Source: Streptomyces sp. D2-8 (GTDB lineage Bacteria > Actinomycetota > Actinomycetes > Streptomycetales > Streptomycetaceae). Taken from it: DNA of 64,000 nucleotides. Position numbers and translations under genes: made by a program. Positions within the stretch are counted from its first letter, which is position 1. Each line of letters begins with the position of its first letter. A model generated the notes under the pieces. The model worked only from the letters and a program-made list of their open reading frames with translations. It was not told the DNA's origin and searched no databases. The stretch is from the NCBI RefSeq assembly GCF_023184515.1, contig NZ_JAAHBP010000005.1:248001-312000 (forward strand), in the 5' to 3' direction. Below, piece after piece: positions 1 through 8,473 of this stretch.

Positions 1-2014
1 CGGCCCCCTCGGCGACACCCTGGACAGCGCTCCCGACGTCGCCCGCACCGGCGTCCTCGGCCCCGCGCCGACGCCGCCCGGTACCGCCCGACGCCGAGCC
101 CTCACCGGACGCCTGCGCCGGAAGGGCGGCCTGCTCCCCGGCGGCCCGGCGCCGGCGCCGCCCGGTGGGCACGGCCCCGTCGGCTCCGGGACCACCGGCC
201 CCGTCGCCCTCACCACCCGGAACATCTCCGTCCAGGAAGGCATCGGTGGTGGCCCGCCGCGCCCGGCGCCGCCCGCCGGCGGACGTCTGCTCACCGGGAT
301 CCACGAGAGCGACCGCGGCGGACTCGTCCACCGGCTGGGCGGCGACAGCCCCGGCCCCGCCCCCGATCGGCACCTCGAGGACGTACGCGCTCCCGCTCAT
401 CCCCGGCACGTCATGCGTCTGCAGCACACCGCCGTGGGCCCGGACGATCCCGCGCACGATGGGCTCGTGCACGGTGTCGCCACCGACGTACGGCCCGCGC
501 ACCTCGATGCGTACGACCTCGCCGCGCTGCGCCGCCGCCACCACGACGGTGTTGTCCAGGTAACCGCCCGCCGACACGGGCGTGTTGCCGGTCGCGTCGA
601 CGCCCGCCACATCCGCGACGAGATGCGCGAGGGCGGTCGCGAGCAGCCGGGGATCGACCTCGGCCTCGATGGGCGGCGCGTGCACGGCGAACTGCACCCG
701 CCCGGGCCCGATCAGCTCCACGGCCCCGTCGACCCCGGCGGCGACGACGGCGTCCAGCATCACCTTCGTACGGGAGATGCTCTCGCTGCCCGTGTCGAGC
801 CGCTGGTACCCGAGGACGTTGTCGATCAGTGTGGTGATGCGCGCATAGCCGGCCGACAGGTGATGCAGCACCTGGTTGGCCTCGGGCCACAGCTGCCCGG
901 CGTCGTCGGCGGCCAGCGCGGCCAGCTCGCGGCGCAGCTCCTCCAGCGGCCCGCGCAGCGACCGGCCGAGCAGGGTCAGCAGCTGCTCGTGCCGGGCGGC
1001 GAGCGCCTCGAACCGGTCCTTCTCCCGCTCCCCGAGCGCGGCGTACCGATCCTCGTTCGCGGCGAGTTCCTCGGCGTGCCGCTCGGTGAGCTCCTCGACC
1101 TCGGTGACGTGCTGCTGGCGCAGCGCGGTGAGCTCGGAGGCGTGCTCCTCGGCGATCCGCTCCAGTTCCTCGGCGTGGCGCTTCTCGGCGGCTTCCTTCT
1201 CCTCGACGACGGCGTCGTACGGACGCCGGTCGGTGAAGGTCATCACGGCGCCGACGAGCTGGTCCCCGTCGCGCACGGGCGCGGTCGTCAGGTCGACCGG
1301 CACCTTGCCGCCGTTCTTGGCGTACAGCACCTGGCCACGCACCCGGTGCTTGCGCCCGGAGCGCAGGGTGTCGGCGAGCGGAGACTCCTCGTACGGGAAG
1401 GGTGAGCCGTCGGCGCGCGAGTGCAGCACGAGGTCGTGCAGTTCGCGTCCGCCGAGATCGCTGGCCCGGAATCCCAGTATCTGAGCGGCGGCCGGATTGA
1501 CGAGCACGATCCGCCCGTCGGTGTCGGTCCCGACGACGCCCTCGGACGCGGCCCGCAGGATCATCTCGGTCTGCCGCTGCGACCGGGCGAGCTCGGCCTC
1601 GGTGTCCACGGTCCCGGTCAGGTCCCTCACGACGAGCATGAGCAGCTCGTCACCGCTGTACCCGTAACCGTCGTAGGCCTGCTGCCCGTTCTCCAGATTC
1701 GCACTGGTGACCTCGACGGGGAACTCGGTCCCGTCGGTCCTGCGCGCGATCATCCGGGTCGGCTTGGTCCGGGCGTGCGGATCGAGGTGCTCCGGCCGCC
1801 GCATGGAGCCGGGAATGAGCTTGGAGTCGAACTGGGGCAGCAGATCGAGCAGCCCGCGCCCCACCAGAGCGGTCCCCGGGGTCTCGAAGGCCTCCAGGGC
1901 GATGGTGTTGGCGTTGACGACCGTCCCGTTGGCGTTGACCAGCACCAACGCGTCGGGAAGCGCGTCCAGTATGGCTGCGAGGCGAGCAGCGCCTCGGGAT
2001 GGCCTGCTGCTCAC
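1..2014 (-). CDS. PAS-PAS sensor kinase-like protein with degenerate kinase core (3' end outside window)
   Basis: GTG start at 2014 after a purine-rich stretch (GGGAGGAAG); the frame stays open to the left edge, so at least 671 residues. Two PAS domains can be read (about residues 8-110 and 150-260, the latter containing GVVGTDTDG and NPAAAQILGF). A charged coiled coil (about 285-345, EELERIAEEHA and EELTERHAEEL) follows, then a region laid out like HisKA-HATPase. Where a kinase has SHELRTPL this protein has GRSLRGPL, so the phosphoacceptor His is Arg351. The N-box region reads LATALAHLVADV and no DxGxG box is visible, though the final GGVL...GSAYVLEVPI motif survives. The tail is Ala/Gly/Pro-rich with Arg clusters (TGRRRRRA, TGRRRGRGRG). 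It is probably a signalling protein that does not phosphorylate itself at the usual site; a receiver or other domain may lie beyond the edge. Confidence 0.8.
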   Translation of the reverse strand, partial: MSSRPSRGAARLAAILDALPDALVLVNANGTVVNANTIALEAFETPGTALVGRGLLDLLPQFDSKLIPGSMRRPEHLDPHARTKPTRMIARRTDGTEFPVEVTSANLENGQQAYDGYGYSGDELLMLVVRDLTGTVDTEAELARSQRQTEMILRAASEGVVGTDTDGRIVLVNPAAAQILGFRASDLGGRELHDLVLHSRADGSPFPYEESPLADTLRSGRKHRVRGQVLYAKNGGKVPVDLTTAPVRDGDQLVGAVMTFTDRRPYDAVVEEKEAAEKRHAEELERIAEEHASELTALRQQHVTEVEELTERHAEELAANEDRYAALGEREKDRFEALAARHEQLLTLLGRSLRGPLEELRRELAALAADDAGQLWPEANQVLHHLSAGYARITTLIDNVLGYQRLDTGSESISRTKVMLDAVVAAGVDGAVELIGPGRVQFAVHAPPIEAEVDPRLLATALAHLVADVAGVDATGNTPVSAGGYLDNTVVVAAAQRGEVVRIEVRGPYVGGDTVHEPIVRGIVRAHGGVLQTHDVPGMSGSAYVLEVPIGGGAGAVAAQPVDESAAVALVDPGEQTSAGGRRRARRATTDAFLDGDVPGGEGDGAGGPGADGAVPTGRRRRRAAGEQAALPAQASGEGSASGGTGRRRRGAEDAGAGDVGSAVQGVAEGA

Positions 2015-2360
2015 GAGACGCTTCCTCCCTGTTACCGCACCTTGCCGACCGCTCGGGCCATCTTGCCAACCGTCCCGCGGCGTGTCACGCGAGGGAGTCT
2101 AAGGGCTGCGGTTGCGCTCGCGACGCCGGATGAGAGCGAGGTCGCACGAGGAAGTGACCCCGAACTGACGACCGAGTAAGCGGAAACGCCCGCCCTCCTG
2201 CGACGACGTCGCGGGACCTTCGCGGGACCTTTACGACGACGGCGTTTCTGTACCTTTTGGCCAGGCTGGCGTGATGGGGGCGGAGAGTGGCGCAAATGGG
2301 GTACGGGGCGCCGGTCGACGGTCCGACGCCCCGCCTCACCCGCCGGTCCGGGCGGACGGC
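2015..2360. other. intergenic region between the kinase-like gene and the inhibitor gene
   Basis: No convincing coding frame. It must contain the promoter of the leftward kinase-like gene (right part of 2015-2150) and the 3' end of the leftward inhibitor transcript, where a hairpin is seen (next entry). A short direct repeat of TCGCGGGACCT (around 2210-2230) is the only other structure noted. Confidence 0.5.
2305..2332 (-). terminator. hairpin downstream of the inhibitor gene
   Basis: GGGGCG...CGCCCC arms with an inner CGG/CCG pairing and an 8-nt loop, 28 bp after the stop of the leftward SSI-type gene. GC-rich hairpins without a U tract are usual Streptomyces terminators. Confidence 0.5.
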
Positions 2361-2879
2361 TCAGGCCTTGGCGCCCCGGTCGGCCCCCACGCCCGGCAGC
2401 AGCGGCACGAGCCGGTCCCAGCGGGAGATCTGGCAGCCGTCGCGGCGGTCGTACGTGGCATCGACGGGTCGCCCGGCCCAGGTGCCGGTGACGTGCGCGG
2501 TGGCGGGCCCGCCGTACTGCATGGTGCAGAAGCCGCCCTCCGGCGCGGGCGCGAAGACGTCCTGCCCCCACCGCGTGTCCCGCTCCAGGGCGGCACAGGC
2601 GCCGTGCGGGTCGGGGTGGCTGCCGCCGTCGGGGCCGCAGTACAGCTCGAACGTTCCGTCGGCTCCGCCACCGGCGTTGCGCACGGTGACGGTGAGGTGA
2701 TCCCGGTCCGGGCCGTCGCCGGGCCTGGTGGGAGACAGCAGGCCGGTCTCGCCGGCCTGGGCGTACGCGGCCGGGGGCGCCGCGGTCAGCGAACCGGCGG
2801 CGGCGACGGAGGCGGCGGCACCGACGAGGAGGCGCCGCAGGACGGGGCGGGCCGTGGCCCGGGGAGTGGCACGCAACAT
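2361..2879 (-). CDS. secreted SSI-type subtilisin inhibitor-like protein
   Basis: 172 residues from the ATG at 2879. An upstream in-frame ATG would only add basic sequence before the signal peptide. The N-terminus is a classical signal (RPVLRR, then an Ala/Val core, cleavage near AYA-QAG at 40). The mature part carries the SSI hallmarks: TFELYCGPDGGSHPDP, ACAALER, a GTWAGRPV turn, and four cysteines (81, 95, 118, 149) placed to form the two family disulfides. The reactive-site loop reads FCTMQY, which puts Met120 at P1 and Gln121 at P1', as in inhibitors of subtilisin-like proteases. The final Phe-Ala-Phe found in canonical SSI is replaced by a divergent tail. It is probably exported by Sec and inhibits extracellular serine proteases. 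It is a single gene with a hairpin behind it. Confidence 0.85.
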   Translation of the reverse strand: MLRATPRATARPVLRRLLVGAAASVAAAGSLTAAPPAAYAQAGETGLLSPTRPGDGPDRDHLTVTVRNAGGGADGTFELYCGPDGGSHPDPHGACAALERDTRWGQDVFAPAPEGGFCTMQYGGPATAHVTGTWAGRPVDATYDRRDGCQISRWDRLVPLLPGVGADRGAKA

Positions 2880-3063
2880 GCCCCGACTAACGCGACGCGG
2901 CCCAGGATGTTGCGCGCGGACGCCCGAGCGGGGTCCGCACGGGCCTGACAAGGCCTTTGCCCTGCGCCCTTCCCGCCTAGTACCGTGGGGGCCGATTGGT
3001 GACAGCACGCTCGACTGTGTCATCATCGGCACGCAGCGCCCGCGCTCGCGCGGGAGTGATGCT

Positions 3064-3154
3064 GGAGGCGTCGCCTAGTCCGGTCTATGGCGCCGCACTG
3101 CTAATGCGGTTTGGGTCTTAAAGCCCATCGAGGGTTCAAATCCCTCCGCCTCCG
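3064..3154 (+). tRNA. tRNA-Ser(GCU)
   Basis: Class II tRNA of 91 nt. Acceptor GGAGGCG pairs with CGCCTCC, the anticodon arm CCGCA-ctGCTaa-TGCGG gives GCU, and there is a long variable arm and a T arm GAGGG-TTCAAAT-CCCTC. Discriminator G; CCA is not encoded. Confidence 0.97.
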
Positions 3155-3164
3155 CACTCGATCA

Positions 3165-3194
3165 CGAAGCCCCGGTCAGCCGACCGGGGCTTCG
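3165..3194 (+). terminator. terminator of tRNA-Ser(GCU)
   Basis: Perfect 13-bp stem (CGAAGCCCCGGTC with its complement) and a 4-nt loop, 10 nt after the tRNA. Confidence 0.85.
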
Positions 3195-3339
3195 CTGTCG
3201 TTACCCCTCAGAAGTGCCGTTTCCGCAGCTCACAAGGGGTGCGGCTAACGGATTTCACATGGCGGCGGCAGTCATGTAATGTTCTTCCTGTCGCCGCGAG
3301 CGAGCCGGAAGGCCCGAGAGCGGCGAAAAAACAGAACAA

Positions 3340-3412
3340 GCACTCGTAGCTTAACGGATAGAGCATCTGACTACGGATCAGAAGGTTGCAGGTTCGAATC
3401 CTGCCGAGTGCA
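3340..3412 (+). tRNA. tRNA-Arg(ACG)
   Basis: 73 nt. Acceptor GCACTCG pairs with CGAGTGC, anticodon arm TCTGA-ctACGga-TCAGA, T loop TTCGAAT. Discriminator A; CCA is not encoded. Confidence 0.97.
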
Positions 3413-3420
3413 CAGCAGAC

Positions 3421-3450
3421 CAGAGGCCCCGGATCACTCCGGGGCCTCTG
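3421..3450 (+). terminator. terminator of tRNA-Arg(ACG)
   Basis: Perfect 12-bp stem (CAGAGGCCCCGG with its complement) and a 6-nt loop, 8 nt after the tRNA. Confidence 0.85.
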
Positions 3451-3488
3451 GCGTTTCACCGAAGTCACGCCCCACGTAACCTCTTCCT

Positions 3489-4445
3489 GTGCCTGCACCC
3501 CGCCTGCATCGTGTCGCCGTCCTTGTGCTCGAGGGTGCGAAGCCGCTCGATGTCGGCATTCCCGCGCAGGTGTTCACGACCCGCGCGAGCATGCCGTACG
3601 AGGTGCGGGTGTGCGGGGCGACTCCCGGTCTCGTGACCGGCGGCGACGGCCTCGCGTACTACGTCGCCCACGGACTCGACGCGCTCGCGTGGGCCGACAT
3701 CGTCTTCGTCCCTGGCTATCGGTACCCGGACCGCGACGATCCGCCGCGGGCCGTCGTCGAGGCACTGATCGCCGCCCACGACCGGGGCGCGCGGCTCGCC
3801 GCCATTTCGACAGGCGCCTTCGCGCTCGCCGCCACGGGCCTGCTCGACGGCAGGCGCGCCACGACGCACTGGCACTACACACGGGCACTCGTGGCCAGGC
3901 ATCCGCTCGTCCAGGTCGACGAGAACGTGCTGTTCGTCGACGAGGGCAGCGTGCTCACCTCGGCCGGCGCGGCCTCCGGCATCGACCTGTGCCTGCACAT
4001 CCTGCGCGGCGACCTCGGAGTGGCCGCGTCCAACCACGCGGCCCGGCGTCTGGTCGCGGCCCCCTACCGCAGCGGAGGCCAGGCCCAGTACGTGCCGCGC
4101 AGCGTCCCCGAGCCGCTCGGCGAGCGGTTCGCCGCCACCCGCGAGTGGGCGCTGCACCGGCTCGGCGAGCCCCTCAGTCTCGACACACTGGCGCGGCAGG
4201 CGGGGGTCTCGCCGCGCACGTTCTCCCGGCGCTTCGTCGAGGAAACCGGCTACACGCCGATGCAGTGGGTGATGCGCGCCCGCATCGACCTGGCCCGCGA
4301 ACTGCTCGAGCGCTCGGAGCGCAGCGTCGAACAGATCGCCGCCGACATCGGGCTGGGCACCGGCGCGAACCTGCGCCTGCACTTCCAGCGCATCCTCGGC
4401 ACCACGCCGAGCGAGTACCGGCGCACCTTCACCCGGGGCGAGTGA
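3489..4445 (+). CDS. GlxA-type AraC regulator with DJ-1/PfpI-like domain
   Basis: 318 residues from GTG. The N-terminal half is a class I glutamine amidotransferase-like (DJ-1/PfpI) domain: VAVLVLEGAKPLDVGIPAQVF, then a nucleophile elbow AISTGAFALAATGLLDGR. The elbow has Ser107 where catalytic members have Cys, so it is probably a ligand-sensing domain. The C-terminal half is an AraC/XylS DNA-binding domain with two helix-turn-helix units (LARQAGVSPRTFSRRF and IAADIGLGTGANLRLHFQRILGTTPSEYRR). It ends 126 bp before the GAPDH gene on the same strand, so it may control that gene or a metabolite linked to it. Confidence 0.88.
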   Translation: MPAPRLHRVAVLVLEGAKPLDVGIPAQVFTTRASMPYEVRVCGATPGLVTGGDGLAYYVAHGLDALAWADIVFVPGYRYPDRDDPPRAVVEALIAAHDRGARLAAISTGAFALAATGLLDGRRATTHWHYTRALVARHPLVQVDENVLFVDEGSVLTSAGAASGIDLCLHILRGDLGVAASNHAARRLVAAPYRSGGQAQYVPRSVPEPLGERFAATREWALHRLGEPLSLDTLARQAGVSPRTFSRRFVEETGYTPMQWVMRARIDLARELLERSERSVEQIAADIGLGTGANLRLHFQRILGTTPSEYRRTFTRGE

Positions 4446-4571
4446 CCCGCCCGGCGCCGTGCGGCGGGTGCGGTGCGGGGGTGGCGGGATCCTTTTGAAC
4501 CGTGGCGATCCCGCCACTGTCAGCGGCGCCGACCGCGGGCGAGCCTGGTGGGGAGGGAAGGGACACCACTC

Positions 4572-5570
4572 ATGACTCGCATCGCCATCAACGGATTCGG
4601 CCGCATCGGGCGCAATGTGCTGCGCGCACTGCTGGAGCGCGACAGCGCGCTCGAGATCGTCGCCGTCAACGACCTGACGGAGCCCGCCACTCTCGCCCGG
4701 CTGCTCGCCTACGACAGCACGGCCGGCCGGCTCGGGCGCCCGGTGACCGCCGACGGGGACACCCTCGTCGTCGACGGCCGTCGGATCAGGGTGCTGGCCG
4801 AGCGCGAACCGGCGCAGCTGCCGTGGGCCGAACTCGGCGTCGACATCGTGCTGGAAGCCACCGGCCGCTTCACGTCGGCCAAGGCCGCCCGGGCCCACCT
4901 CGACGCGGGTGCGAAGAAGGTGCTCGTCAGCGCGCCGTCGGACGGCGCCGACGTCACGCTCGCGTTCGGGGTCAACACCGACGCCTACGAGCCGGCCGTG
5001 CACACGATCGTCTCGAACGCCTCCTGCACCACCAACGCGCTCGCGCCGCTGGCCAAGGTGCTCGACGAACTCGCCGGTATCGAGCACGGGTTCATGACGA
5101 CGGTGCACGCCTACACGCAGGAGCAGAACCTGCAGGACGGTCCGCACCGCGACGCCCGTCGCGCCCGGGCCGCCGGCGTCAACATCGTGCCGACCACGAC
5201 CGGCGCCGCCAAGGCGATCGGCCTGGTGCTGCCGAACCTCGAGGGCAAGCTGTCGGGCGACTCGATCCGCGTACCGGTGCCGGTGGGCTCGATCGTCGAA
5301 CTCAACACGACCGTCGCCCGCGACGTGACGCGCGACGACGTGCTGGCGGCGTACCGTGCCGCGGCTCAGGGGCCGCTCGCCGGCGTCCTCGAGTACTCGG
5401 AGGACCCGCTGGTGTCGTCCGACATCGTGGGCAATCCCGCCTCGTCGATCTTCGACTCGGCTCTCACCCGCGTCGACGGCCGCCACGTCAAGGTGGTCGC
5501 GTGGTACGACAACGAGTGGGGCTTCTCGAACCGCGTGATCGACACGCTCGAGTTGCTCGCCACTGGCTGA
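4572..5570 (+). CDS. gap: glyceraldehyde-3-phosphate dehydrogenase, type I
   Basis: 332 residues from the ATG at 4572, preceded by GGGAGGGAAGGG. An earlier in-frame ATG (4473) gives a non-homologous extension. It converts glyceraldehyde 3-phosphate, NAD+ and phosphate to 1,3-bisphosphoglycerate in glycolysis. The N-terminal Rossmann motif INGFGRIGRN, the NAD-site Asp in AVNDLTEP, the catalytic SNASCTTN with Cys152, TVHAYT with the catalytic His, and the C-terminal AWYDNEWGFSNRV are all present, so it should be active. The position behind a GlxA-type regulator rather than next to pgk/tpi suggests an accessory GAPDH paralogue; that is inference from context. Confidence 0.95.
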   Translation: MTRIAINGFGRIGRNVLRALLERDSALEIVAVNDLTEPATLARLLAYDSTAGRLGRPVTADGDTLVVDGRRIRVLAEREPAQLPWAELGVDIVLEATGRFTSAKAARAHLDAGAKKVLVSAPSDGADVTLAFGVNTDAYEPAVHTIVSNASCTTNALAPLAKVLDELAGIEHGFMTTVHAYTQEQNLQDGPHRDARRARAAGVNIVPTTTGAAKAIGLVLPNLEGKLSGDSIRVPVPVGSIVELNTTVARDVTRDDVLAAYRAAAQGPLAGVLEYSEDPLVSSDIVGNPASSIFDSALTRVDGRHVKVVAWYDNEWGFSNRVIDTLELLATG

Positions 5571-5587
5571 CCGGACGTCGGGGTGCT

Positions 5588-5621
5588 GCCCCGCCCTCGG
5601 CGACCGCGCCGGAGGCGGGGC
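5588..5621 (+). terminator. terminator behind gap
   Basis: GCCCCGCC and GGCGGGGC arms (8 bp) with an 18-nt spacer that can pair internally, followed by CTTTCC; 18 bp after the gap stop. Confidence 0.6.
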
Positions 5622-5678
5622 TTTCCGCGCGTGCTCTTCCCGGCCGGACGGACGCCGGGCGGCCGGGCGCCGCTGCGC

Positions 5679-6155
5679 TCAGTCGGGGCGGCAGTGCTCG
5701 TCCAGGTAGGTCGCCGCCAGCGTGCTCGCGCGGGTGAACCAGTCGTGCAGGACCGCGATCTCGTCCGGGGAGTAGTCCGCGAAGAGGTGTGTGAGGCGGG
5801 CGTAGTACGGCTCGTAGACCTCTCGGATGCGGGCGACCGCGTCGGGCTGGGCCGCTACGCGGATGCGGCGGCGGTCGGTGGGGTCGGGGCGGCGGGTGAT
5901 GTAGCCGGCGCGCTCCAGGCGGTTGAGGATGCCGGTGACCGCGCCGGTGGTGACGTGGACGCGGGCCGCCAGGTCGCCTGCCGTGGGGAGGTTCTCGCCG
6001 GCCTCGATGACGAAGGCGAAGCAGGTGAGGTCGGTCACACTCAGGCCCACCTGTTGGGCGATCTCGTGCTGTCCGACCAGGTGAGTCGCGATGAGCTGGT
6101 CCATCGCCGACAGTGCCTGCTCCGGTGTGGCGGCCGGACGCGGCTTGGCTTGCAT
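5679..6155 (-). CDS. MarR-family transcriptional regulator
   Basis: 158 residues. The winged helix is clear: TAGDLAARVHVTTGAVTGILNRLERAGYITRRPDPTDRRRIRV, with the DRR wing typical of MarR. Flanking helices would form the dimer interface. It converges on gap and diverges from the HGxxE gene; the roughly 97-bp gap between the two starts must hold both promoters. The inducer is not predictable from sequence. Confidence 0.9.
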   Translation of the reverse strand: MQAKPRPAATPEQALSAMDQLIATHLVGQHEIAQQVGLSVTDLTCFAFVIEAGENLPTAGDLAARVHVTTGAVTGILNRLERAGYITRRPDPTDRRRIRVAAQPDAVARIREVYEPYYARLTHLFADYSPDEIAVLHDWFTRASTLAATYLDEHCRPD

Positions 6156-6252
6156 TCCCAGATCCCTTAGTTCGTGAGACGTTTGGGCCCTAAAAGTCTT
6201 AGCAGATGAGGGGTTCGCCGAGTCGGAGTCCTCGGGTGCGAGGGAGCGGCAC

Positions 6253-6660
6253 GTGAGTACACATCAGTATGACCACGGGCACACGGTCGCGGGGTGGGTC
6301 GGATGCGGCATCGCCGGCGTCGGGGCCGGTGTGGCGGGGCTGGGAGTCTGCACCGTCTCCGGTGTGCTGATCGCCGGCGGGCTGGCGATCGGTGTCGTGA
6401 GTCTGCTCGTCACCTGGACTCTGCATCTCGCCGGGTGGGGGAAGGGGCCGGGGGTGCGGCCCCGGGCGGAGTGGGGGTGGCGCGTGCGGGACTCGGCGGC
6501 GCCGGGCGGGCACGAGGAGTGCCTGGGGTGCCGGCTGGCCGGGCGGGGGCGGCCGCGTGGCGCGGGTGCGGGTGCGGGTGCGGTGGAGCCGGTCATGCCG
6601 GCGCAGCGCGAGGGGGAGCCCGAGACCGCCGCTGCCGTCGGGTCCGACACCGTGAGGTGA
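6253..6660 (+). CDS. HGxxE-type small membrane protein
   Basis: 135 residues from GTG. It contains DHGHTVAGWVG, two hydrophobic segments (about 15-36 and 38-60), HLAGWGKGPG, and the tail signature GHEECLGCRLAGRGR with a CxxC pair. This combination is a conserved actinobacterial family named HGxxE from its motif; its function is unknown. The C-terminus is Gly/Ala-rich and disordered. It is divergent from the MarR gene. Confidence 0.7.
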   Translation: MSTHQYDHGHTVAGWVGCGIAGVGAGVAGLGVCTVSGVLIAGGLAIGVVSLLVTWTLHLAGWGKGPGVRPRAEWGWRVRDSAAPGGHEECLGCRLAGRGRPRGAGAGAGAVEPVMPAQREGEPETAAAVGSDTVR

Positions 6661-6753
6661 GGCCGTTCCCGTCTGCTGCCCGCCCGCGTTGCCGGTGAGG
6701 CCGTCCCCGTCTGCCGTCCCCGTTGTCAGTGGTGCCCCCTACTCTCGGCAGGG

Positions 6754-7626
6754 ATGGCACAGGCATGGAAGTGCTCGGGGTTGCGGTGGTCGGCGGACGG
6801 TCCCGTGCTGCTGTGGGACGGTGGCCGGTGCAGCGCGCTGTCCTGGGGGAAACGCGTGGCCTTCGGGGTCGCGGAAGGGGGCGTGCGCACCTGCGTGGGG
6901 GCTCGCGGGCATGCGTGCCCGGTGGGTGCGGCCGTGCCCGGGCGCAGTACGGGGGCGCGGTGCGAGGAGTGTGCGCGGCTGGACCGGGCGCACTCCGTGG
7001 CGGCGGACACCCTCGCCGACGATCCCCGGCCGTACCGCGTCTATCTGGCGTGGTTCGGACCCGGCATGGTCAAGGTCGGGATCACGGCGCAGGAGCGGGG
7101 CTCCGCGCGGCTGCTCGAGCAGGGGGCCGTCTGTTTCAGCTGGCTCGGCGTCGGTCCGCTCATGGCCGCGCGGCGTACGGAGGAGCTGTTGCGGGCCGCC
7201 CTGCGGGTGCCCGACCGGATTCCGTACGCCGAGAAGCGGGCGGTGCGGGCCGCGCTGCCAGAGGCCGCCGCAGACCGGGCCCATGAGGTCGCCGAGCTGC
7301 ACGGGCGGGCGGTCGCGCTCCCCGCGTGGCCGGAGTCCCTGGTGCGGGAGCCGCTGCACGTTGTCGATCACGTGGGGGTGTTCGGGCTCGCGTCGGTGCC
7401 CGACGCCGTCGGGGACGTGAGTGAGCTCGTCGCCGGGGGTGTGGTCGGCGGGGAGCTGGTCGCGGCCGCCGGGCCCGATCTGCATCTGGCCACCGGCGGC
7501 GGGGTCGTGGTGCTCGACACGCGGTTGATGACCGGGTGGGGGCTCTTGCCCGCCCCGGAGGGTGAACTGACCGTGCCGATAAGGCGGTTCAGGGAGGTGG
7601 CAGGCGTTCAGGACGGCTTGTTCTGA
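6754..7626 (+). CDS. DUF2797 family protein
   Basis: 290 residues from ATG. The first half has conserved Cys/His clusters (CVGARGHACPVG, RCEECARLDRAHSVAAD) followed by YRVYLAWFGPGMVKVGITAQERGSARLLEQGA, which resembles the core of a GIY-YIG nuclease fold; that is the usual description of DUF2797. The biochemical role is not established. A near-duplicate segment (GTGAGGCCGT and CCCGTCTGC, about 6656-6716) lies just upstream. The ribosome-binding site is weak. Confidence 0.75.
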   Translation: MAQAWKCSGLRWSADGPVLLWDGGRCSALSWGKRVAFGVAEGGVRTCVGARGHACPVGAAVPGRSTGARCEECARLDRAHSVAADTLADDPRPYRVYLAWFGPGMVKVGITAQERGSARLLEQGAVCFSWLGVGPLMAARRTEELLRAALRVPDRIPYAEKRAVRAALPEAAADRAHEVAELHGRAVALPAWPESLVREPLHVVDHVGVFGLASVPDAVGDVSELVAGGVVGGELVAAAGPDLHLATGGGVVVLDTRLMTGWGLLPAPEGELTVPIRRFREVAGVQDGLF

Positions 7627-7647
7627 CCCGCCCGGCCTTCCCAGGTG

Positions 7648-7681
7648 TTCCCTGAGAGGTGCCTGTGTGTTTCTCAGGGAA
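7648..7681 (+). promoter_or_regulatory. inverted repeat upstream of the response-regulator gene
   Basis: TTCCCTGAGA (7648-7657) and TCTCAGGGAA (7672-7681) form a perfect 10-bp inverted repeat with a 14-nt spacer. CTCAG recurs at 7706-7710, 33 bp (about three helical turns) after the copy at 7673-7677. The AT content and position 50 bp before the regulator start fit an autoregulatory operator better than a terminator of the upstream gene, but either is possible. Confidence 0.5.
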
Positions 7682-7732
7682 ATCACAGGTTGTCGAAAGC
7701 GCGCTCTCAGAGGCCCTCGACATCGTGTTCAC

Positions 7733-8473
7733 ATGACCACGACCTCGCCCCAGGGGCGCACCGAACTGCTGAGGCCGGACGGGAGCCCCGTCCGAGTGCT
7801 TGTGGTGGACGACGAGCTGTCGATCACCGAGCTGCTGTCCATGGCCCTGCGCTATGAGGGATGGCAGATCCGGAGTGCCGGTGACGGCACGGGCGCGATC
7901 CAGACAGCCCGCGACTTCCGGCCCGACGCGGTGGTCCTCGACATGATGCTGCCCGACATGGACGGCCTGGCCGTCCTAGGGCGGCTGCGCCGGGAACTGC
8001 CGGACGTGCCCGTGCTGTTCCTGACCGCCAAGGACGCCGTCGAGGACCGGATCGCCGGGCTGACGGCGGGCGGTGACGACTACGTCACCAAGCCGTTCAG
8101 CCTGGAGGAGGTCGTCGCGCGGCTGCGCGGGCTGATACGCCGGTCCGGCGCGGCCGACCGGCGCTCGGACTCCACGCTGGTCGTCGGCGACCTCACCCTC
8201 GACGAGGACAGTCACGAGGTGACCCGGGCCGGGGACAACATCCATCTGACCGCGACCGAGTTCGAGCTGCTGCGGTTCCTGATGCGCAATCCGCGGCGCG
8301 TGCTCAGCAAGGCGCAGATCCTCGACCGGGTGTGGTCGTACGACTTCGGCGGTCAGGCCAACGTCGTCGAGCTCTACATCTCCTATCTGCGGCGGAAGAT
8401 CGACGCCGGGCGCGAGCCGATGATCCACACGCGGCGCGGTGCCGGGTACCTGATCAAGCCCGCGGCGTCATGA
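7733..8473 (+). CDS. OmpR/PhoB-family response regulator
   Basis: 246 residues. Receiver domain with RVLVVDDE, phosphoacceptor Asp70 in VVLDMMLPDMDG, and the conserved Thr/Lys in FLTAKD and DYVTKPF. It is followed by a winged-helix DNA-binding domain (LTATEFELLRFLMRNPRRVLSKAQILDRVW, RRKIDAG, RRGAGYLI). I chose the ATG at 7733; an upstream in-frame ATG (7667) would overlap the inverted repeat. No good ribosome-binding site is seen, so a leaderless or weakly initiated message is possible. It overlaps the sensor kinase by ATGA, so the two are co-translated and form a cognate pair. Confidence 0.93.
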   Translation: MTTTSPQGRTELLRPDGSPVRVLVVDDELSITELLSMALRYEGWQIRSAGDGTGAIQTARDFRPDAVVLDMMLPDMDGLAVLGRLRRELPDVPVLFLTAKDAVEDRIAGLTAGGDDYVTKPFSLEEVVARLRGLIRRSGAADRRSDSTLVVGDLTLDEDSHEVTRAGDNIHLTATEFELLRFLMRNPRRVLSKAQILDRVWSYDFGGQANVVELYISYLRRKIDAGREPMIHTRRGAGYLIKPAAS

